This document shows, piece by piece, positions 34,138 through 42,670 of a stretch of DNA of 64,000 nt. Below the pieces are notes generated by a model. The model was not told where the DNA came from. It worked only from the letters and a program-made list of their open reading frames with translations, and did no database searches. Made by a program: the position numbers and the translations under genes. The stretch lies in NCBI RefSeq assembly GCF_017114865.1, contig NZ_JADEYH010000019.1:56505-120504 (forward strand), written 5' to 3'. Numbering within the stretch: the first letter of the stretch is position 1; every line of letters begins with the position of its first letter. Source of the stretch: Streptomyces verrucosisporus. GTDB taxonomy: Bacteria > Actinomycetota > Actinomycetes > Streptomycetales > Streptomycetaceae.

Positions 34138-34266
34138 ATGACGATGATCACCGATGCGCCGGAGCGTGAGCCCCTGACCCACGACTTCTGGGACATCCCC
34201 GTTCCCCTGCTGGCCGGAGAGGAGGACGACGCATCCGAGCCGCACATCTGGCGGGGCATCGACTGA
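34138..34266 (+). CDS. 42-aa acidic hypothetical protein
   Basis: Starts at the ATG at 34138 behind a strong GGGGAGGAG ribosome binding site and ends at 34266. The peptide is acidic, Pro-rich and Trp-containing (EPLTHDFWDIPVPLLAGEEDD, then EPHIWRGID). It has no signal peptide, membrane helix or Cys. It is the last gene of the ketoreductase operon, 29 bp after the cyclase and just before a 28-bp hairpin. The good ribosome binding site and codon use argue that it is translated. It could be a small partner or stabiliser of a neighbouring enzyme; no family is recognised. Confidence 0.6.
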   Translation: MTMITDAPEREPLTHDFWDIPVPLLAGEEDDASEPHIWRGID

Positions 34267-34306
34267 CGGACCGGTCGAGAACCGGGACGGAAGCGGTGCG
34301 TGCGCC

Positions 34307-34368
34307 GCACGGCACCACGGCGGTGGCCCCCCGAATCCCATCGGGGGGCCACCGCCGTGGTGCCGTGC
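34307..34368. terminator. Very long perfect hairpin between convergent genes
   Basis: A perfect 28-bp inverted repeat (34307-34334 with 34341-34368), 6-nt loop. It lies between the 42-aa ORF and the SnoaL-like gene and is the strongest hairpin in the window. Confidence 0.8.
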
Positions 34369-34411
34369 GCCGTACCGCGCGGAGCGCGGACCGGGGCGCA
34401 TCGGAGGGGGA

Positions 34412-34870
34412 TCAGGGGGCGGGGAGCTCCACGGGGGTGTCGCGGTGGATGACCCGCGACCGCGTGAGCAGTTCGCCGTCGCGCCGCACCAGCACGTCGT
34501 CGACGGTGAAGGTCGGCTGGAAGGAGACCTTCCCCTCGCGGTCGGTCTGGGTGACGAGCGTGTAGTACGACACCCGCAGGGTGTCCTCGTCCCCGGGGTC
34601 GGTCTCGATCAGCAGGTGGTCGAACCAGTGCCGGACGGCGATGTCCCGGTAGCGCGGCAGGTTCGCCCGCATGCCCGCGACCATCCGCTCCCGGCCCTGC
34701 GCCCGCTCGCCGTTCGCGTGCACCACCACGCCGTCGTCGGTGAAGGTGTCCGCGAAACCCTCGATGTCCAGGGCGTCCACGCGGCGCATCTGCCGCGCGT
34801 AGAACGTCTGCACCTCCGCGTAGAGGTCCCCGGTGACCTTGCTCCTGGTTGCCTGGACCGCCTGAGACAC
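34412..34870 (-). CDS. SnoaL-like (NTF2-fold) protein
   Basis: 152 residues of the SnoaL/NTF2-like fold: LYAEVQTFYARQMRRVDALDIEGFADTFTDDGVVVHANGE at the start, and a closing FTVDDVLVRRDGELLTRSRVIHRD. In polyketide clusters this fold includes ring-closing cyclases (SnoaL) and hydroxylases. It is therefore a candidate third- or fourth-ring cyclase or 1-hydroxylation factor. GTG start with AGGGAG upstream. It has its own SARP-like promoter and is the rightmost gene carrying one, so it probably marks the cluster's right edge. Confidence 0.82.
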   Translation of the reverse strand: MSQAVQATRSKVTGDLYAEVQTFYARQMRRVDALDIEGFADTFTDDGVVVHANGERAQGRERMVAGMRANLPRYRDIAVRHWFDHLLIETDPGDEDTLRVSYYTLVTQTDREGKVSFQPTFTVDDVLVRRDGELLTRSRVIHRDTPVELPAP

Positions 34871-34927
34871 GGCGACTCCCTTCGATGACGGCCTGCGCCG
34901 CCGAAGGCCGGCGGCGCGATCGCCACC

Positions 34928-34970
34928 ACGCTGCCGCGCCCGGCTTCAGCACCGCTGGAGACCGGCTCGC
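34928..34970 (-). promoter_or_regulatory. SARP-like promoter of the SnoaL-like gene (three repeats)
   Basis: Reading leftward, GCGAG (34970-34966), TCCAG (34959-34955) and TGAAG (34948-34944) are 11 bp apart. CAGCGT (34933-34928) follows 8 bp after the last heptamer; the same hexamer is used at 15582-15577. Confidence 0.72.
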
Positions 34971-35007
34971 ACGGTCCGCGCGGGCCGGGCCGCGCGGACC
35001 GGACGGG

Positions 35008-36510
35008 TCACTCGTCGCGCACCACCACGGCGAGCTGCGCCCTGCCGCGGACGCCGAGCTTGCGGTAGATGCGGGTCAGCCGGGCCTCGACGGTCTTGAC
35101 GCTGAGGAAGAGCCTGGCCGCCGCCTCCTGGTTGCTCGCCCCCCGCCCGACGAGCAGGGCGAGCCGCCGCTCCGCCTCGGTGAGCCGCTCGGTGGACTAG
35201 GCCGGCCCGCCGGGAAACGGGCCGGCACCGCCGCGCGACGGGGCGCCGCCGGCCGGCCGTGCCCAGGGCCGGGCCCCGGCCCGGTCGAACACCCCGGCCG
35301 CCTCGCGCAGTACGGCCTGCGCGGCCGCCCGGCGCCTGCGGCGGCGCTCGGTGCGCGCCAGCGCCAGCAGGGTGCGTCCGGCCTCGATGGGCAGCCCGTG
35401 CGCGGTGAAGCGGCCGGCGGTCTCCCGCGGCAGTTCCGCCCCCGCGTCCGGATCGCCGGTGGCCGCCAGGTACTGGCCGCGGACCCGGTCCAGCGCCGTC
35501 AGCACGGTGGTGCGGCCCAGCCGCCGTGCCACCGGGGTGACCTCCGCCAGCAGGTCGGCGGCCCTCTCCGGCTCCCCGCCGGCCACGTACGCCTCGGCCA
35601 GCTCCTCGTGCCAGCGCAGGACGGACGGGTCGGTGGCCAGGGCGGCGATCGGCAGGTCGCGGATGCCGCCGAGCGTCTCCAGGGCCAGGGCGGTCTCGCC
35701 CATGGCGAGCTGTACGCGCCCGAGCGCGTACAGGGAGCAGTGCACGAAGACCTGGTCGCCCTCCTCCTGGGAGGCGCGCAGGCTGCGGCGGGCGTAGTCG
35801 GCCGCGCGCCGGAAGCTGCCGCCGGCGGTCTCGGCCAGCGCCGCGCTGTACCACAGCGGTCCCGGGGAGAAGTCGGCCTCCAGCGCGATGGACACCGCGC
35901 GGCGGGCGTGGGCGAGGGCCGCGGCGCACTGCCCCTGGCGGGCCTCGACCTCGGCCAGCGAGCGCAGCGCCACCACCAGGTCCTCGGTGGTTCCCAGCCG
36001 TTCGAGTTCGGGCAGCAGGGCGAGCAGTCCTTCGCGCGCCTCGGTGAGCCGGTCGTCGAACAGGGCGTGGCGGCAGGCGAGCAGCCGCGGCCCGTTGCGC
36101 AGTGCGGGCGGGAGCCCCTCCCGCCACACGGTCAGGGCCTCCTCGGTGTGCGCCTCGGCCTCAAGCTCCCCCAGGGCGCGGCTGATGCGGGCGCGGGCGG
36201 TGGCCGCCAGTACGGCGGTCTCCCGGTCCCCGGCGGCCAGGGCCAGGCGGTACGCCTCCTCGGCGGTGGCGCGGGCCGCGACGCTGTCGCCGTCGGCCAG
36301 TTGCTGCTTCCACACCAGCCGGACCAGCACGGCGGCGCGCATGGACGGGTCGTCACCGGCGTCGGCCAGGGCGTGGGAGAAGGTCTCGTCCAGGTCGCCC
36401 AGACTCTGGAAGGCGGTGTCCAGGATGGCGAGCCGGGCGCTCAGCCGGGCGGCGGGCGGCACGTCGCGGGCGAGGATGGCGTCGGCGGCCCGTTTGGACA
36501 GATCCGGTCG
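35008..36510 (-). pseudogene. LAL (LuxR-family) regulator remnant: 5' end lost, in-frame TAG before the HTH
   Basis: The frame reads DLSKRAADAILARDVPPAARL from about 36501, then about 400 residues of TPR-like helices typical of the C-terminal half of large LuxR (LAL/MalT) regulators. At 35199-35197 a TAG interrupts the frame. Directly beyond it, in the same frame, lies a complete LuxR HTH (TEAERRLALLVGRGASNQEA, then SVKTVEARLTRIYRKLGV), ending at 35008. The N-terminal AAA ATPase half is absent: at about 36505-36515 the sequence switches to a subtilisin gene. With no ATPase half and the HTH cut off, it is most likely non-functional. It may once have regulated the adjacent cluster. Confidence 0.85.
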
Positions 36511-38096
36511 GCCGGCGCGTAGCCGCTGCGGCCGCTCACCGCGATCGAGGAGGTGACACCGGTGCCGTTGTCGTCCGGGATGGAGACGTTGGCGCTGTTG
36601 GTGTAGGTGTCGCCGACCGGGTCCTCACCGCCGCCGCTGTCGCCGCCCGCGGCCGCGACGGTCGCGGCGGCGTCGGCCAGGCCGGCGCCGCAGCCGCCGC
36701 CGCAGGTGCCGGGCAGGGTGCGGGCGTTGGACCTGATCAGTCCCTCGATCTGGGACGGGGTCAGCGAGGAGTTCTCCGACTTCATCAGCGCGGCCAGGCC
36801 GGCGATGTGCGGGGCGGCCATGCTGGTGCCCTGGTAGTAGGCGTAGCTCTCGCCGGCGGGCCGGGTGGAGCCGGAGTCCACCGTGGAGAGGATGCCGTTG
36901 GTCCGGGTCGCGGTCTCACCGCCGGGGGCGGTGATGTCGACGACCGAGCCGTAGTTGGAGTAGGAGGCCCGGTTGCCCTCGCGGTCGCCGGCGGCGACGG
37001 TGATGACGTTGGAGCAGTTCGCCGGGACGAAGCCGGAGGCGTTGGTGTTGCTGTTGCCCGCCGCGACGACGACCGTGGTGCCGCGGCCCACCGCGCCGTT
37101 GATCGCGTTCTGGTAGGTGCTGGAGCAGGTGCCGCCACCGCCCAGGCTCATGTTGATCACGTCGGCCGGGGTGGGGTTGGACGGGACGCCGTAGACGGTG
37201 CCGCCGGAGGCCCAGGTGATGGCGTCGGCGATGTCGGCCGTGGTGCCGCCGCACTTGGCGAGCACGCGGACGGGCTGGATCTTCGCGCCGTGGGCGATGC
37301 CCGCGATGCCCTTGCCGTTGTTGGTCGACGCGGCGATGGTGCCCGCGACGTGGGTGCCGTGCCAGGAGGAGGCGCTGTCGTAGGTGGCGCCGCACTCGCC
37401 GGCGTAGAACCAGTCGCCCTCGTCGGCGGGGTCGCTGTCGCGGCCGTCGCCGTCCCGCGCGTTGGTGGAGTTGGAGACGAAGTCGTAGCCGGAGACGATG
37501 TTGGCGGCGAGGTCGGAGTGGGCGACGTAGCCGGTGTCCAGGACGGCGACGACCGTGCCCTGGCCGGTGGACCTGTCCCGGGCTCCGGGCACGCGCATGC
37601 CGGCGGTGGACTCGAAGAGGTCCCACTGGCTGCCGTACTGCGGGTCGTTGGGGGTCGCCATCGCGTACATACGCGTGTTGGGCTCGGCGTAGGCGACGTC
37701 CGGGTCGCTCTCGAAGGCCTTGACGATCTTGTTGATCTCGGCCTTCGAGGCCTTGCCCTCCACCTCGTACAGGGCCGCGCCCGTGGCCAGGCGGCGCTCG
37801 AACTTCAGCTTCTGCCCGGTCTTCCTGCCCTTGGCCCGGGCCTCGGCCCTCGCCTCGGAGTCGGACTCGGCCGCGCTCGGGGAGGCGTTCGCGGCCTTGG
37901 TCTCGGTGCGGTCGCGGTAGGCGACGATGACGCCGTCCGCGGGTGCGTCGGGGAGTCCGGCCCGCTGCTCGCCGGCCTTGGGGGCCTTCTCCCCCGCCTG
38001 CGGGGCCGCGGTCGCGACGGACGCGGTGGCGGCTCCCGTCATGAGGGTGGCGGTCGCCGCCAGCACTGATATCAGTCTTCGCCTTGGGGCCTTCAC
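36441..38096 (-). pseudogene. Secreted S8 (subtilisin-like) protease with truncated P-domain
   Basis: Start GTG at 38096. It has a signal peptide (MKAPRRRLISVLAATATL...ATA), an I9-type propeptide, and a complete catalytic domain with Asp about 187 (VLDTGY), His about 246 (WHGTHVAG) and Ser about 425 (YQGTSMAAP). After a Gly linker a proprotein-convertase P-domain begins (SANVSIPDDNG, TSSIAVSGRSGYAPA) but stops after about 25 residues. The frame then enters out-of-frame LAL sequence and ends at 36441. The protease core may still be active, since P-domains are accessory in some S8 enzymes. 3'-truncated by a fusion/deletion event. Confidence 0.85.
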
Positions 38097-38820
38097 GGGG
38101 GGGGCCTTTCGAAGCTGCCCGGGCGTGCCGGGCGGTGGGGGTGCCTGGTGCGGGGGTCGCACCGGGGTTCCGGGCGGGGTGGGGCATGACGTCGGTTCCG
38201 CCCGGAACCCCGGTGCCGCCGACCATGGGAACGCCCCGGCGGGCCCCGATACGGGGAAAACCCTTGCGTCCCCTCCCCGGTCCGCGGCGGGCCGGCCCAC
38301 AGCGCGGGGAACGGGGGGTGTACGTCCGGAAAAGCCTGGACGCAACCGTCGGGTCGCCTCCGTGACGGCCCGCCGGACATCCGGTGAATTCGCGCCGGCC
38401 GGCGCCCGGATACCGGACATCCGGCACTGACCCTTGACCCGATAGCGGACAGCCGCCGAAGGCGCGCCCGGCCGCCCCCGCACCGGCGGCGCACACCGTC
38501 CGGGCGGCAGACTCGTCCGGCCCCTGGCCGCGCCCGGACGGCGTATGCGGGTCGCAGGCCGCGCCACACCTCGTCCGCCTGCTCCGTACGGGTGAATACT
38601 CGACCGCCTTTCCGGGCCCGCGTCTTTGAGGATCGCCGGCACGCCCCGGTCCGTTCCCCGTGGTCAGCCGCCATCTCCCGCCTCATGCACGGAACACGGG
38701 ACCCCGCAAAGCGGATCAAAAGCGCATATGCACATTCAGCAGTGCATTCGTAACGTCGTATGTGAAGCCGCCCACACCGGGCAGCGACATCCACCTGGCA
38801 TCCCACCGAGGAGGACCCAG
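38097..38820. other. Intergenic region between protease and small-peptide operon
   Basis: 724 bp with no convincing gene. It contains the divergent promoters and a 12-bp direct repeat CCGGACATCCGG (38373-38384 and 38413-38424, 40 bp apart) that could be an operator. Codon-like frames here lack ribosome binding sites. Confidence 0.5.
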
Positions 38821-39003
38821 ATGCTCACCCACACCACCGGAACCACCCTTGCCCCCGCCGCCCCGGCCGAGCGGGACATGGTCACCGACCTGATGACCAC
38901 GCGCGAGGCCCCGGTCAGCGACGCGCCCGTGTGGGCGCCGGAGGCGATCGGCCTGCTGCTGCTCGCGCTCCTGCTCTCCCCCAGGGAGCCGCGGGAGAAG
39001 TGA
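38821..39003 (+). CDS. 60-aa small protein with hydrophobic C-terminal segment
   Basis: ATG at 38821 behind GAGGAGG. The first half is Thr/Ala/Pro-rich and polar (AERDMVTDLMTTREAPVSDA). The second half has a Leu-rich stretch (GLLLLALLLSP) and a charged tail. No Cys and no classic signal peptide. It is followed after 103 bp by the 260-aa gene and the rest of the operon. It could be a small membrane-associated protein or a precursor peptide; no family is recognised. Confidence 0.62.
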   Translation: MLTHTTGTTLAPAAPAERDMVTDLMTTREAPVSDAPVWAPEAIGLLLLALLLSPREPREK

Positions 39004-39106
39004 CGCGACCGCTCCACAGCGGGATGCGACAGGAAGCGGCATGATGCGACAGAACCAAACGGAATCGGCATAACATGACATACCGAACAAGAGAGGTAGG
39101 TCACTG

Positions 39107-39889
39107 ATGCCGAATCCGGACACCCCATCGCGCACGGACTACACCGCGGCGGTGGAGAGTCTGGCCGACCGTGTCCTCGGTGCCCTGCGGGGCGCCGGGG
39201 ATCCGGCGGTGGTGGCCTCCCAGGTGGACGAAGCCCCCGACCCCAAGGTCGCACTGGCTGCCGTACGGGTGCTGGGACCCGACGTGTTCGCCCCCGCGCT
39301 GCTGGCCGAAGCGCCCTTCGGGCCCGGCGACGCCCGGGCGGTGGCCGAGTCCCTGCGAATCTTTCCGCCCGCTCCGGACGCCGCGCCCGAGGCCGCGTGG
39401 CGCGACTGGACGACCGTGCGGCTCCTCGCGCGGTACGGCGGTGGCTCCCCCGGCGAAACCCTCACAGACACCCCGGCCGACACCCCCGAGGACACCCTGG
39501 GCGTACGCGAGCCGACGCCCCCAGGCGGCGCCGGCTCCCCCGGATCCTCCTGGCGCGAACTGTCCCTGAGCATGGCGCAGCTCTCCCCGCTCGCCCTGCC
39601 GAACGTCGACGGCCCCGTCCACGAGACCGCCCTGGACCGGCTGCGCGACCTGAGCCGGGGCGCCGCCCGCGCGATGCTCCGCCGCGACTACCCCACCGCG
39701 GCCCGCCTGGCGCGCTGGCTCGCCTGCGCACTGCACCGCGGCGCACGCCCGGACCTGGATACGGCCGCCCTGGTGCGGCACCTCGAACTGCACTGCGGGG
39801 GAGGCGGGCGCACCGCGCTGGACACCGCCGTCGCCCGCGGCCTGCTGGACCGTACGCAGCCGCAGAGGCCGGGAGGACCGACCGCATGA
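39107..39889 (+). CDS. 260-aa conserved-type hypothetical protein
   Basis: ATG at 39107 with GAGAGG upstream. Mostly helical and soluble, with an Asp/Thr/Pro-rich linker (about 120-142) joining an N-terminal half (VLGALRGAGDPAVVASQVDEAPDPKVALAAVRVL, HEAT-like in look) to a C-terminal helical half (LSLSMAQLSPLALPNVDGP). No catalytic motif is seen. The stop overlaps the next ATG (ATGA), so it is translated together with the DUF6895-like protein. Function unknown. Confidence 0.7.
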   Translation: MPNPDTPSRTDYTAAVESLADRVLGALRGAGDPAVVASQVDEAPDPKVALAAVRVLGPDVFAPALLAEAPFGPGDARAVAESLRIFPPAPDAAPEAAWRDWTTVRLLARYGGGSPGETLTDTPADTPEDTLGVREPTPPGGAGSPGSSWRELSLSMAQLSPLALPNVDGPVHETALDRLRDLSRGAARAMLRRDYPTAARLARWLACALHRGARPDLDTAALVRHLELHCGGGGRTALDTAVARGLLDRTQPQRPGGPTA

Positions 39890-40821
39890 GCACGCCCCGC
39901 ACCACCGCCGAGGCCCCCGCACCCGTGGGGCGGTCGGCGCACCGGGTGTCCACCCGCGCCCTCGGCTGGCTGCGCCGCCACTGCGAACTGGGCACCCTGC
40001 CGCCCGGCACCACCTCGGACATGGCCGACCCCGACAGCATCTACAAGCCGCTGGGCGAGACGGCCCTGGCCGCCTCCCTGGTGCTGCGCGAGGGGCTGGC
40101 CTCCGCGAGCGAGGAGCGCACCGCCCGCGAACTGCTCGACTTCGCCTGGTGGGAACTGCGCGGCGGCGACATGCTCTACGAGCGGCAGCTGCGCTACATG
40201 ATGATGGTCGACCCGCTGGAGCTGTACGCGCACTTCGTCCGCGCCGGCTACCGCCACCGGCGCCTGGAGGCGCTGCTGGACCACCTCGGCGGCCTGGTCA
40301 CCATGGACGCCGTCGAGCAGGTGCCCAACCGCCGCCTCGCCGTCGCCAACGCCGCCCGCCTGACGGGCCTGGCGCGCGAGACCGACTGGAAGCGGCTGAC
40401 CGACGCCACCTGGCTCGGCAACACCCCCGAGCCGTGGGTGATCGACTGGATGACGGCCTACTGCGTGACGCACACCGTCTTCCACATCACCGACTGGGGC
40501 GCCCGCCCCGGCGACCTGCCGCCGCACCTGGAGGAGTACCTCCAACTGTGGCTGCCGGTGTGGCTGGACATCTGGCGGGAGGTCCAGGAGTGGGACCTCG
40601 TCACCGAGCTGCTGATCGTCGGAAGCTGCCTGCGCGAGCCGTACGCGGACCCCGCCCTGTGGGAGGAGCTGGCCTCGGTGCAGCACGAGGACGGGCTGAT
40701 GCCCCGGGACGGCAAGGAGGTCGAGGGGGACGCCGCCCAGCGCTTCCGGGACCACCACCACCCCACAGTCGTCGCGGCCGTCGCCGGCACCCTGGCGCTC
40801 TCCCGCGCCGCGCGGCGGTGA
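39886..40821 (+). CDS. DUF6895-like helical protein
   Basis: 311 residues, predominantly alpha-helical, with paired-helix spacing reminiscent of alpha/alpha-toroid or terpene-cyclase-like folds (YKPLGETALAASLVLREG, LELYAHFVRAGYRHRRLEALL, TEPWVIDWMTAYCVTHTVFHITDWG-like segments). The assignment to DUF6895 is from memory of streptomycete proteins and is tentative. It overlaps its neighbours on both sides (ATGA and GTGA), so the three products are likely made together. The conserved HTVFHITDWGAR region with two His and an Asp is the best candidate for an active site. Function unknown. Confidence 0.65.
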   Translation: MSTPRTTAEAPAPVGRSAHRVSTRALGWLRRHCELGTLPPGTTSDMADPDSIYKPLGETALAASLVLREGLASASEERTARELLDFAWWELRGGDMLYERQLRYMMMVDPLELYAHFVRAGYRHRRLEALLDHLGGLVTMDAVEQVPNRRLAVANAARLTGLARETDWKRLTDATWLGNTPEPWVIDWMTAYCVTHTVFHITDWGARPGDLPPHLEEYLQLWLPVWLDIWREVQEWDLVTELLIVGSCLREPYADPALWEELASVQHEDGLMPRDGKEVEGDAAQRFRDHHHPTVVAAVAGTLALSRAARR

Positions 40822-42035
40822 GCCCGGTGTCCTCCGACACGGCCTCCCGCCCCGGCCCCGAACGGGAACCCGGCCCCGGCGCCTCCGCCGGCACCACCGG
40901 GCCGGACACCGCCACCGACAACACCGACACCACTGACAGCACCGACACCGAAGTCCCCACCTCCCGGCCCGAGTCCGCGCTCTCCCTCCCTCTGGAGACG
41001 GTCGCCGCCACCGCGCCCGGCCCCGCGGTGGCGGTCGTGGCGGTGCGGGTGGGCGAGTCCAGGACGCTGTGCCGGGGCGCGTCCGCCGCCACCCGATTCG
41101 AACTCGGCTCGGTGACCAAGACCTTCACCGCCCTGCTGCTGGCCGAGGCGGTGGCCCGGGGCGAGCTGGACCACGACGACCCGATCGCCGAACGCCTCCC
41201 CGCGGCCGCCGTGCCCGAGGGCTACGGCGACCGGATCACCCTCGCCCATCTGGCCTCGCACACCGCCGGGCTGCCCGTGCTGCCGCCGGGGCTGCTGGCA
41301 CGGGCCGTGCCCCGCTTCTACACCAACCCCTACGAGGGCTTCACCCCCGACCACCTGCTGCACGCCCTCTCCCAGACCCGGGTGCGCCACCCTCCCGGAC
41401 AGCGGGTGCGCTACTCCAACTTCGGCGTCGGGGTGCTGGGCCGGCTGCTGTCGGACGCGGCCGGCGCCCCGTACGGCGAGGCGCTCGCCACCCGGATCCT
41501 CACGCCGCTGGGCCTGGCCGACAGCACCTGCGACCCCGAACTGCCCCAGGCCACCGGCCACTGGCACGGCCGCCCCCGCCCGCCCTGGCGCATCCCGGGA
41601 CTGCCGGGTGCGGGCGCGCTGCGCTCCAGCGCCCGCGACCTCCAGCGCTACCTGGAGGTCCTGCTCTCCCCGCCGCCGGAGGCGGACGAGACCCTGTGCA
41701 CCGCCCTCCACGACGTCACCCGCCCCCGGGCGACCGCGCCCGGCGGCGACCGGATGTGCCTGGCCTGGAAGGCGCGCACCCACACCGCCCGCGACGGCGG
41801 CGAATTCGACCTGCTGTTCCACTCCGGCGGCACCCGCGGCTTCACGTCCTTCGCCGGCTTCTGCCCGGCCGCCCGCGTCGGCCTGGCGGCGGTGACCAAC
41901 AGCTCCCCCACCCTGCGCGGCACCTTCATCCGCACCGCCTACCGCACCCTGCGCGACCTCGCGGCCGAGATCCCCGCACGCCGCACCCGATCCACCGCTC
42001 AGTACCCGGCCGGGCGCACCAGCCCCGACTCGTAG
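40818..42035 (+). CDS. Beta-lactamase-related serine hydrolase (class C-like)
   Basis: 405 residues. After a disordered Thr/Asp-rich N-terminus (about 1-55) the domain shows SVTK (SxxK nucleophile and general base), YSNFG (YxN) and HSGGTRG (third box), the triad of class C-like beta-lactamases, esterases and D-peptidases. No signal peptide, so it is a cytoplasmic enzyme, which is unusual for a true beta-lactamase. The GTG start overlaps the DUF6895-like stop. Its last 37 bp overlap the convergent response regulator gene. It may hydrolyse or cyclise the product of this uncharacterised operon. Confidence 0.85.
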   Translation: MSPVSSDTASRPGPEREPGPGASAGTTGPDTATDNTDTTDSTDTEVPTSRPESALSLPLETVAATAPGPAVAVVAVRVGESRTLCRGASAATRFELGSVTKTFTALLLAEAVARGELDHDDPIAERLPAAAVPEGYGDRITLAHLASHTAGLPVLPPGLLARAVPRFYTNPYEGFTPDHLLHALSQTRVRHPPGQRVRYSNFGVGVLGRLLSDAAGAPYGEALATRILTPLGLADSTCDPELPQATGHWHGRPRPPWRIPGLPGAGALRSSARDLQRYLEVLLSPPPEADETLCTALHDVTRPRATAPGGDRMCLAWKARTHTARDGGEFDLLFHSGGTRGFTSFAGFCPAARVGLAAVTNSSPTLRGTFIRTAYRTLRDLAAEIPARRTRSTAQYPAGRTSPDS

Positions 42036-42670
42036 GCGAAGACCGCTGCCTGGGTCCGGTCGCGCAGGCCCAGCTTGAGCAGGATCCGTCCGACGTGGGT
42101 CTTCACCGTCTGCTCCGCCACCACCAGGCGTTCGGCTATCTCCGCGTTGGACAGACCCTGTGCGATCAGTGACAGCACCTCGGTCTCGCGCCCGGTCAGA
42201 TCGCCGACGCGTTCCCTCAGCGGGGAGCGGGGCGCACCGCTCACCCGGGAGAACTCGGTGATCAGCCGCCTGGTGACGTTCGGGGCGAGCAGCGTGTCCC
42301 CGGCCGCCACCACCCTCACCGCGTGGGCGAGTTCATCGGCCGAGGCGTCCTTGAGCAGGAACCCGGAGGCGCCCGCGCGCAGCGCCTCGTACACGTACTC
42401 GTCGAGGTCGAAGGTGGTCAGCACCAGGACCCTGGGGGCGTCCTCGCCGGACCCGGTGATGCGGCGGGTCGCCCCGATGCCGTCGAGCCCGGGCATCCGG
42501 ATGTCCATCAGCACGACGTCCGGGACGAGTTCGGCGGTCCTGGCCACGGCGTCGAGGCCGTCGACGGCCTGGCCGACGACCTCGATGCCGGGCTCGGCGC
42601 CCAGCAGCACCGTGAAGCCCTGGCGGACCATCATCTGGTCGTCGGCGATCAGTACGCGGATGTCCGTCAC
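41999..42670 (-). CDS. NarL/FixJ response regulator (orphaned)
   Basis: 223 residues. Receiver domain IRVLIADDQMMVRQGF, phospho-acceptor Asp in VVLMDIRMPGLDG, Lys in GFLLKDAS, and a LuxR HTH (LTGRETEVLSLIAQGLSNAEIA). GTG start at 42670. The gene for its sensor kinase has been reduced to its last codons just upstream, so the regulator has lost its cognate kinase. It may still be cross-phosphorylated or respond to acetyl phosphate. Confidence 0.92.
   Translation of the reverse strand: MTDIRVLIADDQMMVRQGFTVLLGAEPGIEVVGQAVDGLDAVARTAELVPDVVLMDIRMPGLDGIGATRRITGSGEDAPRVLVLTTFDLDEYVYEALRAGASGFLLKDASADELAHAVRVVAAGDTLLAPNVTRRLITEFSRVSGAPRSPLRERVGDLTGRETEVLSLIAQGLSNAEIAERLVVAEQTVKTHVGRILLKLGLRDRTQAAVFAYESGLVRPAGY

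Noticed and set aside
34307..34368. Long inverted repeat considered as a transposon end
   Set aside because: Arms are adjacent with a 6-nt loop and no transposase is nearby; it fits a terminator between convergent genes.
38373..38424. Repeated 12-bp CCGGACATCCGG considered as the start of a CRISPR or iteron array
   Set aside because: Only two copies, no regular spacers and no cas or rep gene; at most an operator.
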